Assembly: GCA_032821775.1 (NCBI GenBank)
Contig: JAVLRN010000001.1
Coordinates: 4,526,001 to 4,590,000 of the forward strand
Reading direction: 5' to 3'
Length of the DNA stretch: 64,000 nucleotides
Origin: Sanguinoderma infundibulare
Taxonomy: Eukaryota; Basidiomycota; Agaricomycetes; Polyporales; Polyporaceae
In this document: positions 19,969 to 30,949 of the stretch, piece by piece
Layout: the number at the start of each line of letters is the position of its first letter
Position numbering within the stretch: position 1 is the first letter of the stretch
The notes under the pieces: generated by a model
Databases searched by the model: none
Told to the model about the DNA's origin: nothing
What the model saw: the letters and a program-made list of their open reading frames with translations, nothing else
Made by a program: the position numbers and the translations under genes

Positions 19969-22613
19969 ATGCAGTCCCTACGGTCCCGCAAATCGACCCA
20001 AGCCCAAGCCAATTCCAGTGCTCGCCAGAACACGATTCGCAAGGCGAACCCTGCCGTGCGCGATGCGGAGCGGCGGGCGACGCGCGTGGGCGAGAAGATG
20101 AAGAAGCGGATGTCGATGCGCTACGCGGACATCTCTGGGCCGACGGGCATCCCCGACGTGCCGTCCCTGCCTGCGAGCCTGCGCGCGGGGCCGTACAGAG
20201 GGGCGTCGGTCGATGAGCGCGGGGGATTGAATCTGGGCGTGGTGGCGGAGGAGCCGAGGGAGGACCCTAGGGCGGCGGAGCTGAGGCTGTTGGACAAGGA
20301 CGACTTCGACCCTGATGCTTGTGCGTATTGTTGTTGGCATGGGTATGATGTGGGACAGGGCTGGACCTGGTATGATTGTGCAGATCTCAAGGTGAAGCTA
20401 GCCAACTCGACCGAGTCGGAGCTGAGGACGCTGCAGTCGGGTCTCCAGGCCCAGAAGGACGACGTTGCGGTGGACCTGCAGCGGAATGTATTCAAGAAGT
20501 ACGGATGCCTCCTCTTACTTCTGCAGAGATAGGGCGATGCTGACATCCCTGTCAAAGTTACGCAGAGTTCATGCTCGTGTCGAAAGAGGTCAGCACGCTC
20601 GAGAACGAGATGCTCGAATTCAAGGACGCCCTTTCAGAGTGGAAGGGCATGCCATCACTGTTGCACATTGACGATTCGGCCTCCGTCGCAGGTATGAGTG
20701 CCCGACACCTTTGCGGTTCGCTCTCCGCCCCCCTTCTCACACAACTTCCTCTCTTGCGTGTAGAGCGACGCAGGAACGTCCGCTCATCCATCGCCGACCT
20801 CCGAGTACTGTACGCGAACCAGATGCAGAATCTCCACATGCAGATCGAGGGCTCATCCAAATTCGTTCCCACTACGCCCGGCCGACATGTTGTGGCCGAG
20901 ATCGACAACGTCGTTGCGCTCAATCCGGCTACGTACAAGGTCGATCACCCTGTGCGCTTTGTGCTGCTCGACGACGCAGTGCTCGTGGCTCGGAAGCGGA
21001 AGCGGAGAAACAACACAGAGAGCGACAAGCTGGTCGCGGAGAAGTGCTGGCCGCTGTCCGATATGCTGGTCCTGGACACGAAGGATTCTCCCAGTGCGTC
21101 TTCCAGTCCGATTTCGGCGCACATGTGACTTGCATTAAACGGGACGTGAAGATATGAACAACGTGTTCAAGATCAGGCACGGCAGGGAGACTCACGTCTA
21201 CCGAACGGACATCGCTGCTGACAAGAAGAGCCTCCTGGCCCAGTTCCGTCACGTGGCTGAGGAGCAACAAGCGAGGAAGCGCAAGGAGCGCGAAGGCGAG
21301 CACCAGCGACGAAAGAGCCTCTGGATGGGCGGCGGAATGGACGTGCGTGACATTTTCTCATGCTCGTGTTCGCGATCTAACGTTGCGTTATCAACCCTGC
21401 AGAGAGCGTCGATGTTCGTCGCAGACGGCGCACCCGGGATGCCCCCCTTGCCAGAATGGATGGCCGACCTCGCGAACAAAGGTGCCGAGATGGGCTCGTC
21501 TGGGAAGGAGAAGTCTGAGCGCGACGCCCGCTGGATCGGCGACTGGTCCGACGAGGTAACCGTCTCGATCGCGCTCCGCGAGTGGGACAAGGCCGTGGCG
21601 CTTGTCGAGGAGGGCGAGGGGAAGCTCGCGATCATGCCCTCGCTGGGGGCGAAGTTGACGCCGCTGAAGGCGTCGCTGACGACGGCGCTGCTGCAGAGCT
21701 TGTCTGCGCCGTCGAACAAGAAGAGCACTGTTGTCAGTTTGATCGGGCTCCTGGTCCGGCTGAACGCGGGCGCGGCTGCTCGGCGCACGTTCTTGGCCGC
21801 AAGGGCGGACGTGATCAAGAAGTGCGTGCGGAAGATCACGTTCGAAGGCCATATTGGGTCGTACATTGCGGACTTGGCCACGGTGGTGTTCACCGGGATC
21901 AAGCATACGGCGGACTGGTTCCTCGGGAGCTTCAAAGAGAATGAGGTCGCCAGCAGTAAGTGGGATCTTCGGTATCGTTTGTTACCCGTTTCTGATTCTG
22001 ATCAACAACAGGCTTCGTCGAGTGGGCGAAACAGCAGATGGAGCTCTACGCCCAGATGTTCCAGAAGCAGGTCTACAGCTCGGACGTCGAGCCCCGCACC
22101 ATCGATGATGCCATCCAAATCACCCACGTCCAGAGCAAGAAGCTCCTTGAGGAGTACGGCATCGACTTCCGCTACCTCCTCGACAGCCTCCTTCTCGACA
22201 AGCCGAACGACACCGTCCGTCCACCGACCTACCGCCCGCACGCCGAGCGGGTGCTCGAGCCGATCTACACGCCTTCCTCGACCCCCATCCGGTCTCGGTC
22301 CCCTGCGGCTGGCCCGCCCTCGCGTTCCCGTACACCGGTTCCCGCGGTCCCGCCAGTGCCGCCGCCGCCTGCGATTCCCGCCCTGGCCGTACCGACGCCG
22401 TTGTCCGCATCTGCGAGCAGATCGCCTTCGTCGTCTAGGTTGCGGTCGCCTGGACCGCCTCCGCGTATGGCCAGCCAGGCGTCTTTGAGGAGCAGGACCC
22501 CGTCGACGAGCGAAGGCTCGAGGGGAGGGGGTATGGCAGCGGCCAGTTCCAGTCCTGCGCCGCCGCCACCGAGGTCGAGGGACAGGCCGAATAGGCAAGG
22601 TGGGATGTTCTAG
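19969..22613 (+). CDS. EXO84: Exocyst complex component EXO84, copy 1
   Basis: Subunit of the octameric exocyst that tethers secretory vesicles to the plasma membrane. Seven exons join to 758 aa: 19969-20320, 20384-20498, 20558-20691, 20764-21093, 21152-21342, 21403-21955, 22012-22613. The N-terminal part is basic. The Vps51/Exo84-type helical segment follows (YLKVKLANSTESELRTLQ, EFMLVSKEVSTLENEM). A PH-like domain lies at about residues 232-355 (HPVRFVLLDDAVLVARKR, then HVYRTDIAADKKSLLAQF). The C-terminal helical domain has IALREWDKAVALVEEGEGK and FVEWAKQQMELYAQMF, ending in a Ser/Pro/Arg-rich tail. All introns are 51-63 nt. About a dozen residues differ from copies 2 and 3. The last ~80 bp are identical to the other copies. 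Confidence 0.92.
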
Positions 22614-23159
22614 AGTCAGCGGTTGGGTTTTCCTTTGTTCGTGGTGAGTGATCCGTCACATCACAAGGCAGGCTCGATGCTGGTGGAATGACGGGGTTGG
22701 TGGGGTTTGGAAGACAGGAGCCGAACGCCGTACCTCCTGGTGGTAGTTGCAAAGCTGTCGTGCAGTCGGACATTTGTAGTTGTAGATGCAATTCACACGT
22801 TTAGAATGACCGGGAAGAGTGCTTGAGATAGGGAATGGATTTGGGAACCATCCGCACGGAATGGATTTGTGAACCATCCGGACGGGTGAGCAAATTTTGG
22901 AGCATCCGTACGGTGGGAGGACAGCGGGAGAGACACTCCGAACGGAGTGCGGGAGAGGGCCCGCGCGACCTCTGCGAGTACGCGTGCGCCCCTCTCAGAA
23001 CTACAGCTATCTATCTACAGACCGCGACGGCAGGACTCGACTCGCGAGGAGGGAGAGGAGAGCGGGGATAACGCTACCTACGTACAGTCTACACAGGGGA
23101 GCGAGACAGAAACTTGTAATTTTGCTGCAACTCTACTACAGTGCTACAAGACATACAAC
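22614..23159. other. EXO84 3' flank with a short twin repeat
   Basis: No gene seen. A 26-bp direct repeat with two mismatches lies at 22833-22858 and 22859-22884 (GAATGGATTTG..AACCATCCG). The corresponding stretches in units 2 and 3 begin at 39671 and 56728. Confidence 0.5.
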
Positions 23160-23443
23160 CTAGCTCTCGGCGCGATCATACACCAGAGAAAAGAGATACA
23201 CCCGTATGGCGTCATCCACGTCCCGTAAAAATGCAGGCAGTTTGTGGTTCCCGAAGAACTCGGCGTAAATCGCATTCACGGGCTTGAAGTCGTCCATGTG
23301 GTGCAAGAACACCTGCCAACAACGCGTCCGCATTCAACATCCGTCCATCCGGCCAGGACACAAGGGGGAACGTGAAGGAAGAGAAAAGGACGCACGGTGG
23401 TCTTCACAACCTTGCTCAGCTCCCCCGGCGGGATACGGACAAG
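23160..23443 (-). pseudogene. RidA-family (YjgF/Hmf1) gene fragment, unit 1
   Basis: RidA proteins hydrolyse reactive enamines/imines made by PLP enzymes. Two minus-strand exons, 23396-23443 and 23160-23312, splice with good GTGCGT and CAG sites to give ELSKVVKTT then VFLHHMDDFKPVNAIYAEFF, the hallmark RidA centre. After GNHKLPA the sequence leaves the family: the expected PARS...V(E/D)IE end with its arginine and glutamate is missing and a stop follows (TAG 23160-23162). The N-terminal half is absent; upstream lies an unrelated coding-like stretch ending SVLYLADR with its own GTAAGT donor. It is a truncated, probably dead fragment. Confidence 0.6.
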
Positions 23444-23479
23444 CTGAGGGAACCCCGTAAGTTGGCCCGAGACGTCTAA

Positions 23480-24500
23480 CTTACCTGTCAGCCAGATACA
23501 GTACGGAGCGGCCTTTCCGAAGCTTGAACATCCAGGGGGATTCGAGATCCATACTGGTGAGATTGGCAAGCGCGACACGCCCGCTCCTGCCTATGAACGC
23601 CAAGTTCAGAATGACGTTGAGATAATGCGGTGTTCGGAGAGTACGCACCGTGCAAATGAGAGTGCCTAGCTGGACACCAGTCTCGAGACCGCCTTGCGAG
23701 GGTCGTCGTCCGGGTGCCGCGTCTCCGTCCGGATATCTGAATGAATACGCTCGCCCATCTTGAGATTGACGTCTGGCAGCACACTGCGATGGTCGCAGAG
23801 CCTTGACACCCCGGAAGATAGGAAAAGTACGGCAAGAACTCACCAACATCTTGTCCGCGATCTCGAGGTTGACGTACACGACGATGTCATCCTTGACCGG
23901 GCTGTGCGGTGTCCCACGTCCGTGTGAACGTGAGCTCAAGTCCGGAATGAACCATACTGTATGCTCACCGAGTACCAAGTCAAGTGGTCGAAGGGTCTGA
24001 GGTCGGAATAAAACATCAAATGACCATTTGATCACGCCTCGCGCTGACAGTCCGCCATCTTGACATGCCAGACGGACGATGAACTCGGTCACCCAGTGGA
24101 ACCCCTTGCCTACACCGCCATTTCGACATCGCCGTCGCCATCAGTATCCGGTACCATGCAACGACAGAAACGCACGGAAAGAACTCACCTGAGAGTTTAT
24201 GTTCGAAGGAACCATCAGGCCCGGATATGTATGGGGCGCGGGCAGCCGTGTCGGCGAAGATGAAGGTGTGAAATGCGGACTCTCTCTCCCCGTTCCCGAG
24301 AACGACGGCCGACATCCCGAGACGTCGCTGCAACGCAGGTAGAGCAGGTGGATGCAAAGGAGAGCACATCGGAGACATCGGTGAGGCAATTGCAGGCCAA
24401 ACAGCCATAAGGTGCGAACGTGAGCGTAAGTCCGGAATGAACCATTCGGAGGGTTGCTCACCGAGCGCGCGGTGATCTTCAAGTGGTCGAGAGGCCTGAG
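23480..24500 (-). pseudogene. Unrecognised gene remnant with internal duplication, unit 1
   Basis: Coding-like minus-strand pieces between splice-like sites: GERESAFHTFIFADTAARAP, FHWVTEFIVRLACQDGG, LGEHTVWFIPDLSSRSH, DDIVVYVNLEIADKML, and SMDLESPWMFKLRKGRSVLY. A stretch of about 100 bp occurs twice, at about 23920-24025 and 24411-24510, so part of the gene was duplicated and then diverged. The DDIVVYVNLEIADK piece recurs at about 29155-29235. Frames shift between pieces, and I do not recognise the family. Copies lie at 40537-41557 and 57594-58614. Confidence 0.4.
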
Positions 24501-25129
24501 GTCGGAATGACGTGCCGTCGGACAGCCTTCAAGTCATCCTGCTGTCAGAACGTTCGAAGGCAATCAGTGGCGCGTACGCGTCAAAGAAAACAAACAGGAC
24601 TCACAGAGGCTCCACCCGGGGTTCGCTCAGCGTCGATCCCGGACGCCTCACAGAGCTCTACAGTTCCCGCGCGACCGGGGATCCATCAGTGTGAGGATGC
24701 AGAGAGTCGACGTGCTTACCGGACGGACGTACGAGCGAATTGCACGCGCCGAGAAGCGACTCGGACGCGAACGTCGCAGACGTAGCTTGTATGGAGGAGA
24801 CTACGACAAAGGAGAGCATGGATCACATGGAAGACAGGGAGGTTTGGGGAGAGAGGGGAGGGGAAAGTCGCCGGGGGCCAGCAAGACGACTTTGAAACGG
24901 CGACGGCGTTACCTTGAGCAAAAGCTGATGTGTAAGCACTGCGAATGATATTAGATGCTTACCGCTATCCCTGCGGTTAAAGTCATTTGATGGCGCGGTA
25001 TCTCCGCGTCGTGAGGTGGTTTGAAATGCCCGATCGTCGTGAATCTGAAGATATCCGAAACGCGTGTCCCGAAATGGTTTCTTCCGCATTGGAATGCGAA
25101 CGAATGCATCAAGCGGAAGCTCGCTCTAG
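24501..25129. other. No gene recognised, unit 1
   Basis: ORFs here (for example a basic 85-codon one at 24691-24948) have no domain or splice support. The start of the damaged THOC1 copy lies at the right end. Equivalent stretches are 41558-42186 and 58615-59243. Confidence 0.4.
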
Positions 25130-25735
25130 AAGAGCGGCTATGTGGGAGCAGGCACCGCAGGTGCTGGTGTTGGAGACGGGTGGCGGGTGGCGGAATTGGG
25201 CATGGCCACCTGCACCGGCGACGCGGCCGCACTCTCTGGGACAGGCGTCGTCCCAGGTTTCGTGGGCAGTGAGGGGTGAAGGGGGACAGCAGCAGTGGGT
25301 GGCGGGTGCGCTCTTGGAGGTGGCAGAGGATCTTGCGATCCCGAGGTGGACAGTGGCGGACGCCGCCGCCGCGCTTGCGCCGTCCTTGCGCGCGCGGCCT
25401 TCGCGCGAGCCGCTGCGACGCGTTCCGCCTGCTTCGTGAGCTGCTTCTTCCGCATGTCGATGCGCGCATCTTCCTGTTTAATCTTTTTGACAAAGCCTTT
25501 GATGTCCCCGAGCCTGCGAAAATAAGGACCGTGGTTGCAATACCGCGGCGAATGGATACGCACTAGAACGGGTGCTGTGAATCCCACAAATCCCGGTACC
25601 CCATCTCCGGAAACTTCCTCAACGGCGCGCTTCTGTACCGGTACGGCCACGGCTCCTGATCCACCCTCATCTTTTCCCGCGTGCCCTCCGTCGCTTCCTC
25701 CAACCCGACCTCCCTCTTCTCCCCATCAACCTCGA
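25130..25735 (-). pseudogene. THOC1 pseudogene a, C-terminal part, unit 1
   Basis: Reverse-strand sequence matches the resident THOC1 from about 14680 to 15310: [47 protein letters not shown], then after the intron [18 protein letters not shown] and the Pro/Ala-rich part. It is broken by frame changes around the spliced junction and deletions in the Ala-rich stretch. Homology stops at about 25735, where unrelated sequence begins. Confidence 0.8.
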
Positions 25736-25845
25736 CATGCTGTTCCTGTGCACGCATGAACAAAAGGCGATGTCTAAGGATGGGAATATCGGGTACGTAC
25801 GGCCGCCATCCTTAAATCCAATTGATGTCGCAAAGTCGTTTGAAA

Positions 25846-25892
25846 TGGATACACGCGAGATTCTGAATACTCGCGAATCTCGCGTGTATCCA
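25846..25892. repeat. Perfect hairpin, 18-bp stem and 11-nt loop, unit 1
   Basis: The left arm TGGATACACGCGAGATTC (25846-25863) and right arm (25875-25892) are exact reverse complements around TGAATACTCGC. It lies between THOC1 pseudogene a and remnant P1, outside any coding feature. Confidence 0.85.
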
Positions 25893-26235
25893 GGCACTTT
25901 CTTCTACGTTAGACTGCGGATAAAATTAGTCTATGTGTCACCAACCTTGTGTGCGCCGCGGAGAACGTTAAATCGGACTCAAATGGCCGATTCCAATCGC
26001 GGTCACCGCCAGGAAGACAGGGCTTGCAAGACCCGCTGGCGTCGCAGCTCTAGCCCGTCAACTCCAAGCGGCGCGTGAGGTCGGTAGAAACATTGAGTTC
26101 TAGCGGCAGCATCGAATGCAGTGTGCCGATTCTTCTGGAGTGTATACAGAGTGCCGCTGCGGCTGTGGGAAGGCCGACGACCCGCTTGGGACCGGGCTAA
26201 TCGTGACGCAGCTGCTGGCCATGGATGAGTTCGAG

Positions 26236-27284
26236 ACGATACTTTGGAAGAGCTTGCTCCGGTTCAGACCTTGAGCGTATCCTACGCTGGGCGTGGGGGT
26301 CTTGGGGAGGCTGGATAGAGCCGAGGGGAAGCGTCCCAGCGTGGTCGTTGCGAAGCCCACTTGCACAGTGGTGCAAGGCTTGGTACGGCGAAGACAAAAC
26401 CGGTCGGAAGTGAGCATTAGGAACTGTATGGCACAATTCAGCACAACCACGGCCAGAATGTTCGGAACAGGATGAAAAATGTACGACGTAAATGAGCTTC
26501 GGATGCAACGCGGGGATGAATGTTGTGGCGATAATTGAAGCGAGTGCGTTGCAAGGAGACGGCAATGATGCAAACTCGGGCTTGCGCTTGCGGAGATTTC
26601 CGCTCTGGTGATGGATTTTCAGATTATTGGTGCACGCAAGCACCGTCAATGATGATGCGCGCAGACTGGACTCACCGCCTCATGGTACGGACTGGATTTG
26701 GTCTTGCCCGTGACTTCGTTCGCAGCGGCGCTCTTACCGATCCGTGTTTTGGGCTTGCAGTCGCGGAAGCGGTACTTGTGCGTCGGCGATGGCAGCTTGA
26801 ACATGAGCTGTGTCTCGGACGAGTGCTTGTCGTAGCTACCCATCGTCCGAGTCATTGCCCCCCTTGCTGCTCGCGGTGCTGCCCATGTCCACGTCGTAGT
26901 AGTCACAATTCTGGTCGTGGGGGCTGGCGGCCGCGGTCGTGGTGGAACAAGCGCCGTTCCCAATCGAGCCAGACTTGTCATAATACGAGCCTGTGAGGGT
27001 CGCGATGCGGCAAAGCTGTGATCAAGAGTCAGCTGTCGGTGTGAGAAACGTGGTCAGGGAAGAGATGGACCGACTGATAGGCTCTGTGCCGTCCAAGAGC
27101 GGGTCCCTGGGATCAAAGATGTAATTAAAGGTCCCGCTAGCCACTCCTGCCGCCGATGACTCACTCACCAACCTGGCGCGTCTTATGCCCAGCACGTGCC
27201 ACTTGAAACGTTGTAGCCATGGACACGTACATCCGTCTCGTTGCCGCTGTGCTTTTTGGTTCCACGTGGGTCTCGGACGGGTCT
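26236..27284 (-). pseudogene. Unrecognised gene remnant P1, unit 1
   Basis: About 1.05 kb that recurs diverged as P2 (29548-30640) in the same unit. Coding-like minus-strand pieces are shared by both: ETQLMFKLPSPTHKYRFRD with CKPKTRIGKSAAANEVTGKT ending at a GTGAGT donor, then after an intron SGNLRKRKPEFASLPSP, and upstream SGTFNYIFDPRDPLLDGTEP. Such conservation between diverged copies suggests a real multi-exon gene was duplicated. I do not recognise the family. P1 joins THOC1 pseudogene a at about 27284 with no gap. Copies lie at 43293-44341 and 60350-61398. Confidence 0.45.
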
Positions 27285-28200
27285 GAGGAGCTGGAAGAGG
27301 AACTGCCATCAGAAATGCGTGTCCGCGATCTCGACATCAAGCAGCTCAGGGCCCCTTTGCAAAGTAGTACTGGCTCTTCGAGACGGTCTCCGTGACTCCA
27401 GTCTCCCGGTTCTGTTTCAGATGTCCTGCTGGCGCAGTGAGTGAGCCATTCGACTGGCTGCCAAGCGCACTTCTCCCGCTCGTGTCCATTCGTGTTGGGC
27501 CCGCCCCACGTCGGCGCGTACTCTCCTCGTAAGGTTACTCCACGAACACGCGACTGAGGAAGGTGAGGATGCGCCCTCAGAATATTGTTGTCTTGCTGGA
27601 ATTGGAAAGTCGGCGGAGGAGGTCGGTGATGGATGAGGGCCTTGCTCTTCTGCGGGATCATGCCCTCGGTGAGGTGTTTCGCGGCGCGGCGAGGAGGGAT
27701 CTCACTGAGGACGATCTGCGCACGACGCGACCCTATGTAAGTACGTGCACCCAGCCCTGCGTGCGTGCGTGCGTGCGCACGTTGCCACGACGCCGCCGTG
27801 CCGTCCGACAAGCTCTAAACTCTCGAAGCTCGAAGCTCGAAGCTCACGTTCGCAGTCGGGAAGGCAGAGGCGGAGAAGAGTCTCGCAAGCCGGCCGACGC
27901 GGGATGCCCATGCCCATGCCCCGCCCGTTCTCAGAGACTGCTCTGCGAAACCACGCTGTCTGCCAGTGGCCGGTGCAACTTGTTCAGCGCGAAGTGGGAA
28001 CCATGGCGTCAGGAGCAGAAACCCATACATACGTATGTACGCACCTTCTCCCTTCCGAATCCACGCTCTCCCACACGTCCTCCTCCCCGTCCTCTCAAAT
28101 CCGGCCAGAGGTCGGAGCGATGACATCGAGCGCACATAATCCAGAGGCTGCGATTGAGAACTTGAGATCGAGCACTCGTTGATCCAGGAGAATATGTGCG
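27285..28200 (-). pseudogene. THOC1 pseudogene a, N-terminal and middle part, unit 1
   Basis: Reverse-strand pieces of THOC1: [15 protein letters not shown] (about 28160-28200), then after ~450 bp of unrelated insertion [28 protein letters not shown] and a segment matching 14270-14410 (27285-27700). The acidic linker and the start of the fourth exon are deleted. Frame breaks and stops rule out function. Simple repeats of GCGT (about 27757-27777) and CGAAGCT (about 27822-27843) lie in the insertion. Copies lie at 44342-45257 and 61399-62314. Confidence 0.75.
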
Positions 28201-28686
28201 AGCACGAGGAGATGGTCTCACGTCGCATTGCAGTATTCGGAGGTCTTAGACGGAGTCTGGCAGTGTCCACGAGGCGCATCAGCCATTCGAGATTCACGGA
28301 ATGGAGATGAGTGGCCTGGAATGTGCTTACCGGACACTGTACTGATTGGGCAGCCACCCGAGATCAGTTACGAGGGAAATATGCGCTACGCGCAAATTAT
28401 ACACATGCTGGCTATGAAGTTGCATGAAGATAATTAGCGGGAGAATCTCTCCGAGTGACACACCGCTGCTGGACATGCCCGCCGCACGCTGCCACACCGA
28501 ATCCCGACCAGCCAACTCCTGCCCTCGAGCACAGTACTCGAACGGTCTCGCAAAGCTCAAGGCGGAATTTCGATCCCGTATAACAACAAAATTGAGTACG
28601 TACATTCATTTGTGTCTCCATCCTCCGCGCGCTGACCAGCCTGGTACCGCGGGACAGGACACAAATCTGGCAATCCCAAGGCGAAT

Positions 28687-29139
28687 ATGGGGTGGTCGGA
28701 GAAGGCCTACGCCCTTGGTGTCGTCGTCCGCTGCAAACAGAACCTCCTCGGATGGCCGTGGTACGCAAACATCCCGTTCGCGAACCCGAGCGACCTCCTC
28801 GGTGGCCAGCCCATCCTGCGCTTCCTCATCGCGCTCCTGAATGCTGGGATCCTCCGCTTCGAGCCCGCGAGCGAGGAGGACATTGACCGCACACGACGGA
28901 ACTCGAAGGCCGTCCTTCCGGGTGCGCCGCCGACACGCCCACCTCCGTTCTGCTGGGGTCCGTTTGGTCGGAACGATATCGGCCTGGGTCGCTTCCGGCC
29001 GGTTACCAACCCGCTGGGCTTGCCACTCAGACACCCGAAGGACGGTCCAAAGACCCCGAAGCTTATCCTGGACTCCGATGTGGAGGATTTGGATGCGGTG
29101 GACTCAGAGAATGAGAACGCGCAGGTGGGATGCTGGTAG
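28687..29139 (+). CDS. Hypothetical 150-aa protein, unit 1
   Basis: An open frame from MGWSEKAYALGVVVRCKQN to VDSENENAQVGCW with GC-rich codon use like true local genes. Seen: a Trp/Pro-rich motif LLGWPWYANIPFANPSDLLG, a helical stretch PILRFLIALLNAGILRFEP, a Pro-rich middle and an acidic tail (DSDVEDLDAVDSENE). From memory, a GWP..IPF.N.S motif occurs in uncharacterised basidiomycete proteins of expanded, possibly mobile-element-linked families; this is weak. The ATG follows a CCCAAG that could be an acceptor, so an upstream exon (perhaps 28424-28595) may exist. It is the only long undamaged ORF in the 14-kb tract. Confidence 0.5.
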   Translation: MGWSEKAYALGVVVRCKQNLLGWPWYANIPFANPSDLLGGQPILRFLIALLNAGILRFEPASEEDIDRTRRNSKAVLPGAPPTRPPPFCWGPFGRNDIGLGRFRPVTNPLGLPLRHPKDGPKTPKLILDSDVEDLDAVDSENENAQVGCW

Positions 29140-29153
29140 CTAGCATGCAGTGT

Positions 29154-29530
29154 ATCAGTCGTGCTCGAGGATCTTGTCCGCGATCTCGGGGTTGACGTAC
29201 ACGACAATGTAGTCCTCCGATGTGGTCGAGAGGAAGCGCAGTGAGCACCGCACCAAATGCGTCCCCCCGCGGTCATTCCGAATATGGAAGCGAGTGACAG
29301 CAGCGGACGTCTTGATGATGAGGCATCGCCCGGGCGCATGGCAAGGCGATGAAGGTCTATCAGGCCCAGAGCACGACCGACTGAATCAAGCAGTGGATAT
29401 GCGCAGTAGATACTGAATGGTGCGCACCGTTGAGCGCCAGTGCGCTGATACCAATGTTTGTCGTCGGCAAGGAGGTGGATGAACTCCGAGTTGGTCATAT
29501 GACTGATGCTAGTGCGCATTGTCGAGTAAT
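29154..29530 (-). pseudogene. Unrecognised remnant (VVYVNPEIADK / MTNSEFIHLL), unit 1
   Basis: Minus-strand pieces LIDVNDYSTMRTSISHMTNS with EFIHLLADDKHWYQR, and RFHIRNDRGGTHLVRCSLRF with DYIVVYVNPEIADKILEHD then a stop. The first piece recurs at about 32590-32665, the second at about 23840-23910, so this short stretch links two other remnants of the unit. Family unknown. Copies lie at 46211-46587 and 63268-63644. Confidence 0.4.
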
Positions 29531-29547
29531 CGTTGACATCAATCAGT

Positions 29548-30640
29548 TTGGGAGAGCTTGCTCCGGTTCAGACCTTAGGCATATCCCATGCTGGGCGTGG
29601 GGGTCTTGGGGAGGCTGGATGGACCCGAGGGGAAGCGTCCCGGCATGGTTGTTGCGAAGCCCACTTGCACAGTGTTGGAATGTTCAATTCCAGCTTGATC
29701 TGGCGCAAGGCTTGGTACGGAGAACACTAAACCGGTCGGACAATCGAGGAGTAATGTGAGCATAAGGAACTGTATAGCGCAATTCAGCACAACCATGGCC
29801 AGAATGTTCGGAACAGGATGGAAAACGTACCACGTAAATGAGCTTCTGATGCAACACGCCGAAGAGTTTGTTGTGGCGATAATGGAAGCGAGTGCGTTGC
29901 GAGGAGATGGCGATGATGGAAGCTCGGACTTGCGCTTGCGGAGATTTCCGCTCTAGCGATGGACTTTCAAATTATTGGTGCATGCAAGCACCGCCAAGGA
30001 TGACGCGCGCAGACTAGACTCACCGCCTCGTGGTACGGACTGAATTTGGTCTTGCCCGTGACTTCGTTCGCAGCGGTGCTCTTGCCGATCCGTGTTTTGA
30101 GCTTGCAGTCACGCAAGCGGTACTTGTGCGTCAGCATCGGCAACTTGAACATGAGCTGCGTCTCGGACATGAGCTTGCCATAGCCGGTCAGGCAGTACTC
30201 GTCATCCGAGTCGTCGCCACCCTTGCTGCTCGCAGCGTGGCCCATGTCCGCGCGTCGCAGCAGTCACGATCGGCAGCCGCGGTCGGGGTGGAATGAGCGC
30301 TGTCCCCAATTGAGCCAGACTTGTCGTAATACGAGCCCGTGAGGGTCGCGGTGCGGCAAAGCTGTGATCAAGAGTCAGCTGCCGTTGTGAGGAACATGGT
30401 CAGGGAAGGAATGGACCGAGTGATTGGCTCCGTGCGATCCAAGAGCGGGTCCCTGGGATCAAAGATCTCATTAGACGTCCCGCTACTCTCTCCTGCAGCT
30501 GAGGACTCACTCACCATCCTGGTGCGCCATGTACCCGCCACTCGGAACTTTGTAGTCACGGACGCGTACGTCCGTCTGTTCGTCGCTGCGCTTTTTGGTA
30601 CCACGCGCGTGTCAGGTGGGTCTTGCACGGGCACGAGCAT
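29548..30640 (-). pseudogene. Unrecognised gene remnant P2, unit 1
   Basis: Diverged partner of P1: GKLMSETQLMFKLPMLTHKY, KTRIGKSTAANEVTGKTKF, SGNLRKRKSELPSSPSPRN. It has a ~25-bp insertion relative to P1 near 29680. The only base difference noticed between units 1 and 2 falls here (30100). Copies lie at 46605-47697 and from 63662 to the window edge. Confidence 0.45.
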
Positions 30641-30949
30641 TGCTTCTTCGTTGAAGGCGGGCAGCATAGCTTGAAGCGAATCGTCAAGGCGAGTGACAAG
30701 GCCCACTTCGAGCTTCGATTCCAGCTATGCGTCGAGCTTGGGCTGCTTCAGCTATCGCACCCCCATCCAGACTACATGCTGTCGCGCACGTACGAGAACT
30801 GGAAGATCGTGGACGCGGTGACTCAGCGGTTGTTTTTAGACCTGCAGTTGACGAGAGTGCAAGAGGCAATTGTGGAAGGCGCGGACGAAGCGGCGGGCTC
30901 GAGCCGATTGCGACGTCACAGACTCGCGGCTCGCCAGGGGCGCACTTCC

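Noticed and set aside
25138..25650. 170-codon ORF as an independent Pro-rich protein
   Set aside because: It is the C-terminal part of THOC1 pseudogene a, with the intron read through.
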